Shown here piece after piece: positions 17,919 through 26,163 of a stretch of DNA of 64,000 bases. Below the pieces are notes generated by a model that did not search any database, had not been told where the DNA came from, and saw nothing but the letters and a program-made list of their open reading frames with translations. Source of the stretch: Glaciecola sp964195425. GTDB taxonomy: Bacteria > Pseudomonadota > Gammaproteobacteria > Enterobacterales > Alteromonadaceae. How positions within the stretch are numbered: the first letter of the stretch is position 1; every line of letters begins with the position of its first letter. A program made the translations under genes and the position numbers. The stretch is from contig CAXMOM010000031.1 in the NCBI GenBank assembly GCA_964195425.1, positions 62,001-126,000 of the forward strand, in the 5' to 3' direction.

Positions 17919-18950
17919 GTGACAGCACCTTTTCATTTATGTATTTTGCGATTATCAGCCATTGGTGACGTGTGTCATGCGGCGGCTATGGTCAATGCAA
18001 TCTTAGTACATAAGTCCAATATAAAAATTACTTGGGTGATTGGGAAGGTTGAATATCAACTCATGAAATACTTGCCCAACGTACACTTTGTTGTATATGA
18101 CAAAGACGCAGGTAGCACAGCCCGCCATGATGTAAAAGAAGCGCTAGTAGATTTTCATTTTGACGCGCTGTTTGTTATGCAAGTGGCGCTTAGAGCAAAT
18201 TGGCTGTCGCGCGTGATTAAAGCAAAACGTCGAATAGGTTTCGATTATAAGCGTTCTAGAGAAGGCCATTCTTTATTTATTAATGAGCGTATAGCCCCTA
18301 GGCTACATGCACACGTGCTAGAGGGCTTTATGGGCTTTGCTGAAGCCTTAGGCGTGCCGTTATTGGAAACGCCTAAGTGGAATATTCGGCTGTTGGACGA
18401 AGACTCCGCTTGGATTGACGAAGCCTTACCCGTTAAATACGCAGTTATTAGCCCTGCTGCATCAAATGCCGAACGCAATTGGCTGCCTGAGCGCTATGCC
18501 CAAATAGCTGACTATATTTCCGCGCAAGGCATTCCGGTTCTGTTATGTGGCGGTCCAGGCGAATTAGATCAACAAACCAGCAAAGCGATTATGTCGCACA
18601 CAAACAATATTTCTCAAAACTTAGTTGGCCAAACCACACTAATTCGCCTTTTAGCTGTGCTTAATAAGGCACTGTTTGTTGTTGCTCCTGATACCGGCCC
18701 TGCCCATATGGCTACCACACAGGGCACGCCTGTTGTTGGCTTATATGCACACAGCAATCCCAAACGGACAGGCCCTTACAATTCGATTGATACCACAGCT
18801 TCTGCCTACGATATGAGCGTCCAGCAACAGTTTGGGAAACCATGGCAAGAATTACCTTGGGGAAAGCGCGCAACAGGCACAGAGCTCATGCATGAAATTT
18901 CGGTTGAAGAAGTAAAAACTTTGATTCAAAAAGTGCTGCATCGTTTATAG
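17919..18950 (+). CDS. Glycosyltransferase family 9 (LPS heptosyltransferase-like)
   Basis: 343 residues from GTG 17919. The start CILRLSAIGDVCHAAAMV is the family-9 signature, and the C-terminal half has PAASNAERNWLPERYAQI and VAPDTGPAHMATTQGTPVVGLYAHSNPKRTGP, the ADP-heptose-binding region. It probably adds heptose to Kdo-lipid A in the inner core (WaaC/WaaF group). I cannot tell heptosyltransferase I from II or other members by eye, so no symbol is given. The divergent kdkA gene supports a core-LPS role. Confidence 0.9.
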   Translation: MTAPFHLCILRLSAIGDVCHAAAMVNAILVHKSNIKITWVIGKVEYQLMKYLPNVHFVVYDKDAGSTARHDVKEALVDFHFDALFVMQVALRANWLSRVIKAKRRIGFDYKRSREGHSLFINERIAPRLHAHVLEGFMGFAEALGVPLLETPKWNIRLLDEDSAWIDEALPVKYAVISPAASNAERNWLPERYAQIADYISAQGIPVLLCGGPGELDQQTSKAIMSHTNNISQNLVGQTTLIRLLAVLNKALFVVAPDTGPAHMATTQGTPVVGLYAHSNPKRTGPYNSIDTTASAYDMSVQQQFGKPWQELPWGKRATGTELMHEISVEEVKTLIQKVLHRL

Positions 18951-19159
18951 CGATACGCACTTTTTATAGTTTACGCAATAAAAGGCCTATTTTTGGCGCA
19001 AACTATTCGATAATTAGCATTTGTGTTCTACACTATGTCATATACACTTTGCATATTAAAAAAACTCGCATTTCAATAACTGATAGCTGCGTGATTTTTC
19101 TCATTTTTACGATGCGCATTCTTTGTATCAAAGAAGTGCGCGCAAATACGGAGTACATA

Positions 19160-20377
19160 ATGTCACAAGCGTTTATTCAGCAGTTACAGCAACAAATTGA
19201 CGATACCAAAGCGCAAGGTTTGTATAAAGAAGAGCGGGTGATTACTTCACAGCAATTTTCGAATATTGCAATTGCTAGCGGTCAGAAGGTGCTTAACTTT
19301 TGTGCTAACAACTATTTAGGATTGGCAAACCATAAAGATCTTATTGAAGCTGCTAAAGCTGGCCTTGATAGTCACGGATTCGGCGTCGCAAGTGTGCGCT
19401 TTATTTGCGGCACACAGGATATTCACAAGCAACTCGAAAGTAAAATCAGTACGTTTTTAGGAATGGAGGATACTATTTTGTATCCCTCATGTTTTGATGC
19501 AAACGGTGGCTTGTTTGAAACCATACTGACTAATGAAGACGCTATTATTTCAGACTCGTTAAACCATGCCAGTATTATAGACGGCGTACGTTTATCTAAA
19601 ACTAAGCGTTACCGGTATGCGAGCAATAATATGGAGGCCCTTGAGGAGCAGCTTAAGCAGGCTAATGCTGATGGCGTTCGCTTCAAATTAATTGCTACCG
19701 ACGGTGTCTTTTCAATGGACGGTGTTATTGCTAATCTGAAAGGCATTTGTGACTTGGCCGACAAGTACGACGCTATGGTAATGGTAGATGATTGTCATGC
19801 TACTGGGTTTGTAGGTGAAAAAGGTAAAGGCAGTCATGAATATTGTGACGTAATGGGGCGTGTCGATATTATTACCGGTACCTTAGGCAAAGCCCTTGGC
19901 GGTGCTTCAGGTGGCTTTACATCGGCTAAAAAAGAAGTAGTTGAATGGCTACGCCAGCGTTCACGTCCTTATTTGTTTTCTAACTCCGTTGCGCCGCCTA
20001 TTGTTGCCGCTTCATTAAAAGTATTTGAAATGATGGAGGAGGGCGATGTCTTACGGATAAAATTACATAATAATTCCAAGCACTTTAGAACCCGTATGGA
20101 AAATGCTGGTTTTACATTGTCGGGCAAAGACCACGCTATTATTCCGGTAATGTTGGGTGATGCTAAATTAGCCAGCGCTATGGCCGACAAGTTACTCGAG
20201 AAAAATATTTATGTCATTGGATTTTCGTTTCCAGTGGTGCCAAAAGATCAGGCTAGAATTCGCACACAAATGTCGGCGGCGCATAGTATTGAGCAAATTG
20301 ATCAAGCGGTAGATGCCTTTATTGAAGTAGGCGCTGAACTTGGTGTAATTAGTCTAGATGATGGAGTTACTCCGTGA
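19160..20377 (+). CDS. kbl: Glycine C-acetyltransferase (2-amino-3-ketobutyrate CoA ligase)
   Basis: 405 residues from ATG 19160, preceded by CGGAG; the open frame continues upstream to 19049 but those codons are not family-like. PLP-dependent alpha-oxoamine synthase: NYLGLANH, GFGVASVRFICGTQ, DDCHATGF, and the PLP lysine in GTLGKALGG at residue 244, the same number as in E. coli. It cleaves 2-amino-3-ketobutyrate with CoA to glycine and acetyl-CoA. The stop overlaps the tdh start by four bases, the classical threonine degradation operon. Confidence 0.97.
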   Translation: MSQAFIQQLQQQIDDTKAQGLYKEERVITSQQFSNIAIASGQKVLNFCANNYLGLANHKDLIEAAKAGLDSHGFGVASVRFICGTQDIHKQLESKISTFLGMEDTILYPSCFDANGGLFETILTNEDAIISDSLNHASIIDGVRLSKTKRYRYASNNMEALEEQLKQANADGVRFKLIATDGVFSMDGVIANLKGICDLADKYDAMVMVDDCHATGFVGEKGKGSHEYCDVMGRVDIITGTLGKALGGASGGFTSAKKEVVEWLRQRSRPYLFSNSVAPPIVAASLKVFEMMEEGDVLRIKLHNNSKHFRTRMENAGFTLSGKDHAIIPVMLGDAKLASAMADKLLEKNIYVIGFSFPVVPKDQARIRTQMSAAHSIEQIDQAVDAFIEVGAELGVISLDDGVTP

Positions 20378-21402
20378 AGTCTTTAGCTAAAACTAAGCGC
20401 GAAAAAGGCATATGGATGGTCGACAGTCCGACCCCAAAGATTGGCCCCAATGATTTACTGATTAAAATTCGTAAAACCGCTATATGTGGCACCGACATGC
20501 ATATTTTCAATTGGGATGAATGGTCGCAAAAAACTATTCCGGTGCCCATGATTGTTGGCCATGAATATGTTGGGCAAGTGGCTGACATTGGTAGCGAAGT
20601 AAAAGGTTTTGCTTTGGGTGATAGAGTATCGGGTGAGGGTCACATTACATGCGGTCACTGCAGGAATTGCCGAGCTGGACGCATACATTTGTGCCGTAAC
20701 ACTGTTGGTGTGGGTGTTGATCGTCAGGGTGCTTTTGCCGAGTATTTAGTTATTCCTGCGTTTAATGCGTTTAAAATTCCTGCAAATATTAGCGATGATA
20801 TGGCGGCTATTTTTGACCCATTTGGAAATGCTGTACATACAGCCTTGTCGTTTGATTTAGTGGGTGAAGATGTCCTTATAACAGGCGCTGGTCCTATTGG
20901 TATTATGGCCGCAGCAGTAGCAAAGCATGTAGGCGCGCGATTTGTGGTAATTACGGATGTGAACGAATATCGCTTGGACCTAGCAAGAAAAATGGGCGTA
21001 ACTAAGGCCATTAATGTTGCCAATGAAACCTTAGATGAAACCATGGAAAGTTTAGGTATGACCGAAGGGTTCGATGTTGGTCTAGAAATGTCAGGAGTGC
21101 CTAGCGCATTTAGTGATATGTTGGCCAAAATGAACCATGGCGGTAAAGTGGCTATGCTGGGTATTCCACCCAAAAGCGTGGCTATTGATTGGAATCAGGT
21201 CATTTTTAAGGGCTTGACCATTAAAGGTATTTACGGTCGAGAGATGTTTGAAACGTGGTATAAGATGGTAAGCCTGTTGCAAAGTGGTTTAGATTTATCA
21301 CCTATCATTACACATTCAATGCCGGTGGATGATTTCCAGGCGGGTTTTGAAATTATGGGTTCTGGGCAATCGGGCAAAGTGATTCTTGATTGGAATACTT
21401 AA
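20374..21402 (+). CDS. tdh: L-threonine 3-dehydrogenase
   Basis: 342 residues from GTG 20374 (GTGA overlaps the kbl stop). Zinc-dependent medium-chain dehydrogenase. The catalytic zinc site has Cys38 in AICGTDMH and His63-Glu64 in GHEYVG. The structural zinc has Cys93, 96, 99 and 107 in GHITCGHCRNCRAG...LC. The NAD-binding motif is GAGPIGIMAA. It oxidises threonine to 2-amino-3-ketobutyrate, the substrate of the kbl product. Confidence 0.98.
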   Translation: MKSLAKTKREKGIWMVDSPTPKIGPNDLLIKIRKTAICGTDMHIFNWDEWSQKTIPVPMIVGHEYVGQVADIGSEVKGFALGDRVSGEGHITCGHCRNCRAGRIHLCRNTVGVGVDRQGAFAEYLVIPAFNAFKIPANISDDMAAIFDPFGNAVHTALSFDLVGEDVLITGAGPIGIMAAAVAKHVGARFVVITDVNEYRLDLARKMGVTKAINVANETLDETMESLGMTEGFDVGLEMSGVPSAFSDMLAKMNHGGKVAMLGIPPKSVAIDWNQVIFKGLTIKGIYGREMFETWYKMVSLLQSGLDLSPIITHSMPVDDFQAGFEIMGSGQSGKVILDWNT

Positions 21403-21424
21403 TTAGTTTTTATTTGGAGTTTTA

Positions 21425-21745
21425 ATGCAACAGTTTCTACATATTTCGCCGCAAGATACAAAAGAAAGATTAGCAAAAAGCGAGATCAAAGTTGTCGATA
21501 TTCGTGATGATCAGTCGTTTGAATTAGGTCGTATTCCTAACTCTTATCATTTAAGCAACGGCAGATTAACGCAGTTTATTAATGAGAACGAGTTTGATAC
21601 ACCGGTGGTAGTGTGTTGCTACCATGGCATAAGTAGTCAGCAGGCTGCCCAGTACCTCATTCATCAAGGCTTCGAGGAAGTTTATAGTATGGACGGCGGG
21701 TTTGAAGCGTGGCGCGCTAGTTTTGATTTCGATACGGGCGCTTAA
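21425..21745 (+). CDS. glpE: GlpE-like rhodanese (thiosulfate sulfurtransferase)
   Basis: 106 residues, a single rhodanese domain of GlpE length. Active-site loop CCYHGISSQQAA with the sulfur-carrying Cys65 at the same position as in E. coli GlpE; DIRDDQSFELGRIPNS is the conserved entry motif. It moves sulfur from thiosulfate to cyanide or small thiols in the cytoplasm. It lies 22 bases after tdh and may be in that transcript. The role in threonine metabolism, if any, is unknown. Confidence 0.93.
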   Translation: MQQFLHISPQDTKERLAKSEIKVVDIRDDQSFELGRIPNSYHLSNGRLTQFINENEFDTPVVVCCYHGISSQQAAQYLIHQGFEEVYSMDGGFEAWRASFDFDTGA

Positions 21746-21772
21746 TGCCCCTGCGCACTAGCAATCTGTTGA

Positions 21773-22207
21773 CTAGCCGCCTTGGCGTAAGTATTTAGTA
21801 AAGATAATGTCCTTTATTACTTCGTTGCCTGTCTCTTTAGCGAGTTTATCTCTAAATCTCTTTAATATTTCTCGGCGCATCTCTTCGCGTCCGGTGAGTG
21901 ATTTTACCTGCTGCTCGCTTTGCCCACCTATAACCTCAATAGCGGTTGCACGTAATAAGGGCATATGATGTTCAATGTCTACAATAAACTGGGTATCGTC
22001 TAACATAATTTCTATCGTCAGGCGCAAGTACCCCAGTTTTTTAGAGTTGTCGCCTGCATAGTTAGTAACTATGTCTGGGTCGAGAGCGATATACGCATAG
22101 CTTGTCCCTGCGCCAGGTTCATCTTGCGCAATAGCAATATTGGCTAGACCAGAAAAGATCCATAATAATAAAAGTGATAAAACGCTTGATAGCGGTATAT
22201 GAGTGAG
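21773..22207 (-). CDS. FliL-like protein with signal peptide or anchor
   Basis: 144 residues from ATG 22207. An N-terminal hydrophobic segment ending SGLANIAIA looks like a cleavable signal peptide. The mature part matches the FliL C-terminal domain: LGYLRLTIEIMLDD, VDIEHHMPLLRATAIEVIGGQ, LTGREEMRREILKRFRDKL and IIFTKYL. True FliL is a flagellar basal-body protein that stabilises the stator, but no flagellar gene is nearby. This orphan between glpE and ubiC is therefore a FliL paralogue of unknown job at the membrane. Confidence 0.8.
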   Translation of the reverse strand, partial: LTHIPLSSVLSLLLLWIFSGLANIAIAQDEPGAGTSYAYIALDPDIVTNYAGDNSKKLGYLRLTIEIMLDDTQFIVDIEHHMPLLRATAIEVIGGQSEQQVKSLTGREEMRREILKRFRDKLAKETGNEVIKDIIFTKYLRQGG

Positions 22208-22318
22208 CATTTTGGGTTTACCCGTGGTAAAAGACAAATTCAATGTGTTAGACTCTATTTATCGGTTAATTTAGTAAAAACTGCAGTTTTGATTACGCAA
22301 AAAGTATTTCCTTTCTCT

Positions 22319-22867
22319 ATGCCTGTGAAATGGCAAGCACCAAGTGACGTTAAAGGCCTGTCGCCAGTACTTATCGATTGGCTGCTTAATACCGGCTCGC
22401 TTACTGAACGTTTGCAAGCGCTTACTACTCGTTTTCAAGTAGATTTGCTTGGTCAAGAAGTGGCAGGCATGGATGAAACAGAACGAAAAAATTTAGCGCA
22501 AAGCAACAATAAAAAGTGGCAAATCCGCGAGGTTATTTTGCAGGGTTTACCTTTGGTATCTAATAGCGCAACAAGTCCACATTCCGATATCCAAGATTGG
22601 GTTTTCGCGCGCAGTGTGTTGCCCAATGAGTTATGTCATTCAAAGTGGGCAAATTTAGGCAATCAGCCCTTAGGTTCGCGTATATTTAATGACGATAATT
22701 TTGTGCGTAGTGAATTTGAAATTGGCAAACTTGCTTATCATCCATTGACTCATGAAGCGTTTGGTCCTCAGCAAATTTGCTGGGCAAGGCGATCAAAATT
22801 TACGATTGAAAATTATGAACTGCTAGTTGCTGAAGCATTTCTTCCACACAGCCCTTGTTATTGGTAG
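22319..22867 (+). CDS. ubiC: Chorismate lyase
   Basis: About 182 residues from ATG 22319; the frame is open upstream to 22199, but that part overlaps the divergent fliL-like gene and is not family-like. UbiC marks: LIDWLLNTGSLTERLQAL, the Arg in KWQIREVIL, PLGSRIF and the Glu in LVAEAFLPHSP. It removes pyruvate from chorismate to make 4-hydroxybenzoate, the ubiquinone ring precursor. ubiA begins four bases after the stop, so the two are probably translated together. Confidence 0.93.
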   Translation: MPVKWQAPSDVKGLSPVLIDWLLNTGSLTERLQALTTRFQVDLLGQEVAGMDETERKNLAQSNNKKWQIREVILQGLPLVSNSATSPHSDIQDWVFARSVLPNELCHSKWANLGNQPLGSRIFNDDNFVRSEFEIGKLAYHPLTHEAFGPQQICWARRSKFTIENYELLVAEAFLPHSPCYW

Positions 22868-22871
22868 CCCT

Positions 22872-23744
22872 ATGATTGCGCTAAAGCTAGCAAACAAACA
22901 ATACTATTGGCAGCTAATGCGAGCCAACAAACCTATTGGTATTTACTTACTTTTATGGCCAACTCTTTGGGGACTCTTGTTCGCCGCCCAAGGGCTTCCT
23001 TCTTGGGATATTACGCTTATTTTTGTGTTGGGTGTTGTCGTAATGCGAAGCGCAGGTTGCGTGATTAACGACTTTGCCGACCGCAAGTTAGACGGCGCTG
23101 TTGCCCGTACTCAAAATAGACCATTGCCCGCAGGCGATGTCAGCGCTAAAGAAGCGAAACACCTTTTTGCCCTGTTAATTTTGATCGCATTTATACTGGT
23201 ACTTTTTCTGAACTTCCAAACTATCATGCTATCGATAGTTGCTTTGCTTCTCGCCAGTATTTACCCGTTTATGAAGCGCTATACACATTTGCCTCAGGTA
23301 ATATTAGGCGCCGCCTTTGGCTGGGCTATTCCCATGGCCTTTATGGCAGTAACAGGCACACTACCGAGCTGGATTTGGTGGTTATATATCGGAAATTTAT
23401 GCTGGACCGTGGCCTTCGACACCCAGTACGCAATAGTAGACAGACGACACGATCTTGAAATAGGGATTAAATCGACGGCCATTTTGTTTGGCCGCTTCGA
23501 TGTATTGATTATTGTACTATTGCAATTGGTCGCTGTGAGCCTATTAGCTTGGGTGTTTTATATTAATAGTTTACCCACTATTAGTTATGTGGGCTTGTTG
23601 TGCGTATTAGCGCTTTTTGGCTATCAGTTTGTATTATGCAAAAACCGCGAAGAACCTAAGTGCTTTGCGGCTTTTTTACATAACAATTGGGTAGGAATGG
23701 CGGTAACGATTAGTATTGCTCTTGGATACTTCACTGGCAGCTAA
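22872..23744 (+). CDS. ubiA: 4-hydroxybenzoate octaprenyltransferase
   Basis: 290 residues from ATG 22872, the E. coli length. Integral membrane prenyltransferase with eight to nine helices. The two Asp-rich motifs are clear: NDFADRKLDGAVARTQNRPL (about 70-90) and DTQYAIVDRRHDLEIGIKS (about 193-211), which bind magnesium-diphosphate and the aromatic acceptor. It attaches the polyprenyl tail to 4-hydroxybenzoate made by the ubiC product. Confidence 0.97.
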   Translation: MIALKLANKQYYWQLMRANKPIGIYLLLWPTLWGLLFAAQGLPSWDITLIFVLGVVVMRSAGCVINDFADRKLDGAVARTQNRPLPAGDVSAKEAKHLFALLILIAFILVLFLNFQTIMLSIVALLLASIYPFMKRYTHLPQVILGAAFGWAIPMAFMAVTGTLPSWIWWLYIGNLCWTVAFDTQYAIVDRRHDLEIGIKSTAILFGRFDVLIIVLLQLVAVSLLAWVFYINSLPTISYVGLLCVLALFGYQFVLCKNREEPKCFAAFLHNNWVGMAVTISIALGYFTGS

Positions 23745-23757
23745 TTAGGCTACTTAA

Positions 23758-24015
23758 CTAATCGTTCGCGTTTTCATTTCCAGCTTCTAGTGCCGCAAGG
23801 CGGGCCTCTAATGCTTCAAGTTTTTCACGTGTTCTAATCAATACTTGGCTTTGTACATCAAATTCTTCGCGGCTTACAAAATCAAGTTTACTGAGTTGCC
23901 CTTGTAAAACTTGTTTTACTTTTTCCTCGGCTTCGCCCGCCATGCTTTTCACGCCTGGGGGAATCGCATTGGAGATGTTCTTAGCAATTTCTTCTAGTTT
24001 CTTTGGATCAAGCAT
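23758..24015 (-). CDS. ubiK: Ubiquinone biosynthesis accessory factor UbiK (BMFP domain)
   Basis: 85 residues with the BMFP/YqiC layout: an N-terminal amphipathic helix (LEEIAKNISNAIPPGVKSM) and a C-terminal coiled coil (FDVQSQVLIRTREKLEALEA). UbiK assists the soluble ubiquinone-synthesis complex with UbiJ. It is convergent with ubiA (13-base gap), a fitting neighbour. Confidence 0.93.
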   Translation of the reverse strand: MLDPKKLEEIAKNISNAIPPGVKSMAGEAEEKVKQVLQGQLSKLDFVSREEFDVQSQVLIRTREKLEALEARLAALEAGNENAND

Positions 24016-24093
24016 AGTTATTTCCTTTTAGTTCTTTGCATTTTCTATTGTAGACATAAAGCTAAAAGAAATCAGTCTCTATTCACATTGTTT

Positions 24094-24102
24094 TGTTATA
24101 AT
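24094..24102 (+). promoter_or_regulatory. Extended -10 element of the rep promoter
   Basis: TGTTATAAT, an extended -10 (TGn before a perfect TATAAT), about 35 bases upstream of the rep start. No good -35 hexamer lies at the usual distance, as expected for extended -10 promoters. Confidence 0.5.
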
Positions 24103-24137
24103 TTGTGTCTTATTAGATTTAGGCAGTGCAAATTTTA

Positions 24138-26156
24138 ATGCAATTAAACCCAGCTCAGCAAGCAGCGGTAGAATATATAAGCGGACCATGTTTGGTACTT
24201 GCTGGTGCGGGCAGTGGAAAAACACGCGTAATTACCAATAAAATTGCCTACTTAGTTAATGTATGTAAATACAAGCCGAGTCAAATAGCGGCGGTTACAT
24301 TTACCAATAAAGCGGCGCGAGAAATGAAAGAGAGGGTGTCGCAAACCTTGGGTAAGAAAGAGTCGCGCGGGCTAAAAGTATCTACCTTTCATACTCTGGG
24401 TTTAAATATCATAAAAAAACATGTGACGACGCTAGGCTACAAAGCTGGTTTTTCCTTGTTTGATGATAAAGATAGCTATGCATTGTTAAACGATTTAACC
24501 AGCGAAGAATATGCCGGCGACAAAGACTTACTGAACCACTTACAACGCAGCATTTCAAACTGGAAAAACGAACTAATAATGCCCTTAAATGCGGTGCAAA
24601 TGAATGCTAAAAGTACCGGTGTAGAGAGCGAGCATGCGGCCTTCTACCAAGAATATGCTCGTCATATGCAAGCCTATAACGCGCTTGATTTCGACGACTT
24701 AATTTTGCTACCAACGGTATTGTTGCAACAACATCAAACTATTCGAGAAAAATGGCAAAACACCATTCGTTACCTATTAGTAGACGAGTACCAAGATACT
24801 AACACCAGTCAATATCAGTTAGTGAGGTTGCTGGTAGGTGAGCGCGCAAGGTTTACTGTTGTGGGTGACGACGACCAATCTATTTATTCATGGCGCGGGG
24901 CACAGCCCAAAAACTTAAGTTTGTTAAAAGAACATTATCCGCAGCTCAAGTTAGTCAAACTGGAACAAAATTACAGAAGTAGCCAGCGTATATTGCACAG
25001 TGCCAATATTCTTATTCAAAACAATCCACATTTATTCGATAAACGTCTGTTTTCTGAATTGGGCCAGGGCGATAAGTTAAAAGTACTAGTGGCTAAAAAC
25101 GAAGATCATGAGGCCGACAAGGTCACCGCTGAGCTTATGGCTCACAAGTTTATGAACGACACAAAGTATAAAAATTACGCCATATTGTACAGAGGCAATC
25201 ACCAGTCAAGGGTGTTTGAAAAAGTACTCATGCAAAACCGCATTCCCTATAAAATTAGCGGAGGAACATCGTTTTTTGGGCGCGGTGAGGTTAAAGATAC
25301 AATGGCGTACTTGCGGGTATTGACGAATCAAAGTGACGACAATGCTATTTTGCGTGTGATCAACACGCCAAGCAGAGGAATTGGCAGGGTAACTTTGGCT
25401 AAAATAGGTGAGTTTGCGAACCTCAATGGCACCGGTCTTTTTGATGCTATGTGTCACCCGCAAATTAATGCCGTATTAGGTGATAAAGCCGGTATTAGCG
25501 TGCAAGAATTTACAAAACTTATTGCTATAACAAGCGACAACGTAACCAGAGGCGACACCGAAGCGGTACTGCGCGACTTCATTAAATCATTACAATACGA
25601 AGAATATTTGTACGCTCAATCGCCCAGTCCAAAAGCTGCTGAGATTGCAATGAAGAATGTATCTACTTTATTTGGCTGGGTGCAAGACTTACTAAAAGGC
25701 GATGCATTACACGCGCCTATGACCCTGCCTGAAGTAGTTCAGCGGCTAACACTTCGCGATATGATGGAACGTGGTGAGGACGATGCCGATGCAGACCAAG
25801 TGCAGCTGATGACCCTTCATGCGTCAAAAGGTTTAGAGTTCCCATACGTATTTATGGTGGGCATGGAAGAAGGCTTACTGCCCCATCAAAGTAGTATTGA
25901 TGAAGACAATATTGATGAGGAACGCAGGCTTGCATATGTAGGTATTACTCGAGCACAACAGCAATTATATTTTACAATAGCAAGAGAGCGCCGTCAGTAT
26001 GGTGAAAGTATAGAACCAACGCCTTCTAGATTTTTGTATGAACTTCCTGCCGACGATGTTGAATGGGAATGGCAGAAAAAACCTGATTCAGAAGAAGTAC
26101 GCCAAGAAAAAACCGCCAAAGGAATCGCGGCTCTTAAAAAGTTACTAGAAGATTAA
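24138..26156 (+). CDS. rep: ATP-dependent DNA helicase Rep
   Basis: 672 residues from ATG 24138, whose N-terminus MQLNPAQQAAVEYISGPC aligns with E. coli Rep; a GTG at 24126 adds four residues. Superfamily 1A helicase motifs in order: Walker A LAGAGSGKTR, motif Ia TFTNKAAREMKERV, motif II LLVDEYQDTN, motif III VGDDDQSIYSWRGA, motif IV LEQNYRS, motif V LMTLHASKGLEF, motif VI YVGITRAQQQLY. It is a 3'-5' helicase that helps replication forks past bound proteins. The C-terminal tail is short, as in Rep rather than UvrD. Confidence 0.95.
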   Translation: MQLNPAQQAAVEYISGPCLVLAGAGSGKTRVITNKIAYLVNVCKYKPSQIAAVTFTNKAAREMKERVSQTLGKKESRGLKVSTFHTLGLNIIKKHVTTLGYKAGFSLFDDKDSYALLNDLTSEEYAGDKDLLNHLQRSISNWKNELIMPLNAVQMNAKSTGVESEHAAFYQEYARHMQAYNALDFDDLILLPTVLLQQHQTIREKWQNTIRYLLVDEYQDTNTSQYQLVRLLVGERARFTVVGDDDQSIYSWRGAQPKNLSLLKEHYPQLKLVKLEQNYRSSQRILHSANILIQNNPHLFDKRLFSELGQGDKLKVLVAKNEDHEADKVTAELMAHKFMNDTKYKNYAILYRGNHQSRVFEKVLMQNRIPYKISGGTSFFGRGEVKDTMAYLRVLTNQSDDNAILRVINTPSRGIGRVTLAKIGEFANLNGTGLFDAMCHPQINAVLGDKAGISVQEFTKLIAITSDNVTRGDTEAVLRDFIKSLQYEEYLYAQSPSPKAAEIAMKNVSTLFGWVQDLLKGDALHAPMTLPEVVQRLTLRDMMERGEDDADADQVQLMTLHASKGLEFPYVFMVGMEEGLLPHQSSIDEDNIDEERRLAYVGITRAQQQLYFTIARERRQYGESIEPTPSRFLYELPADDVEWEWQKKPDSEEVRQEKTAKGIAALKKLLED

Positions 26157-26163
26157 TTGCTAA

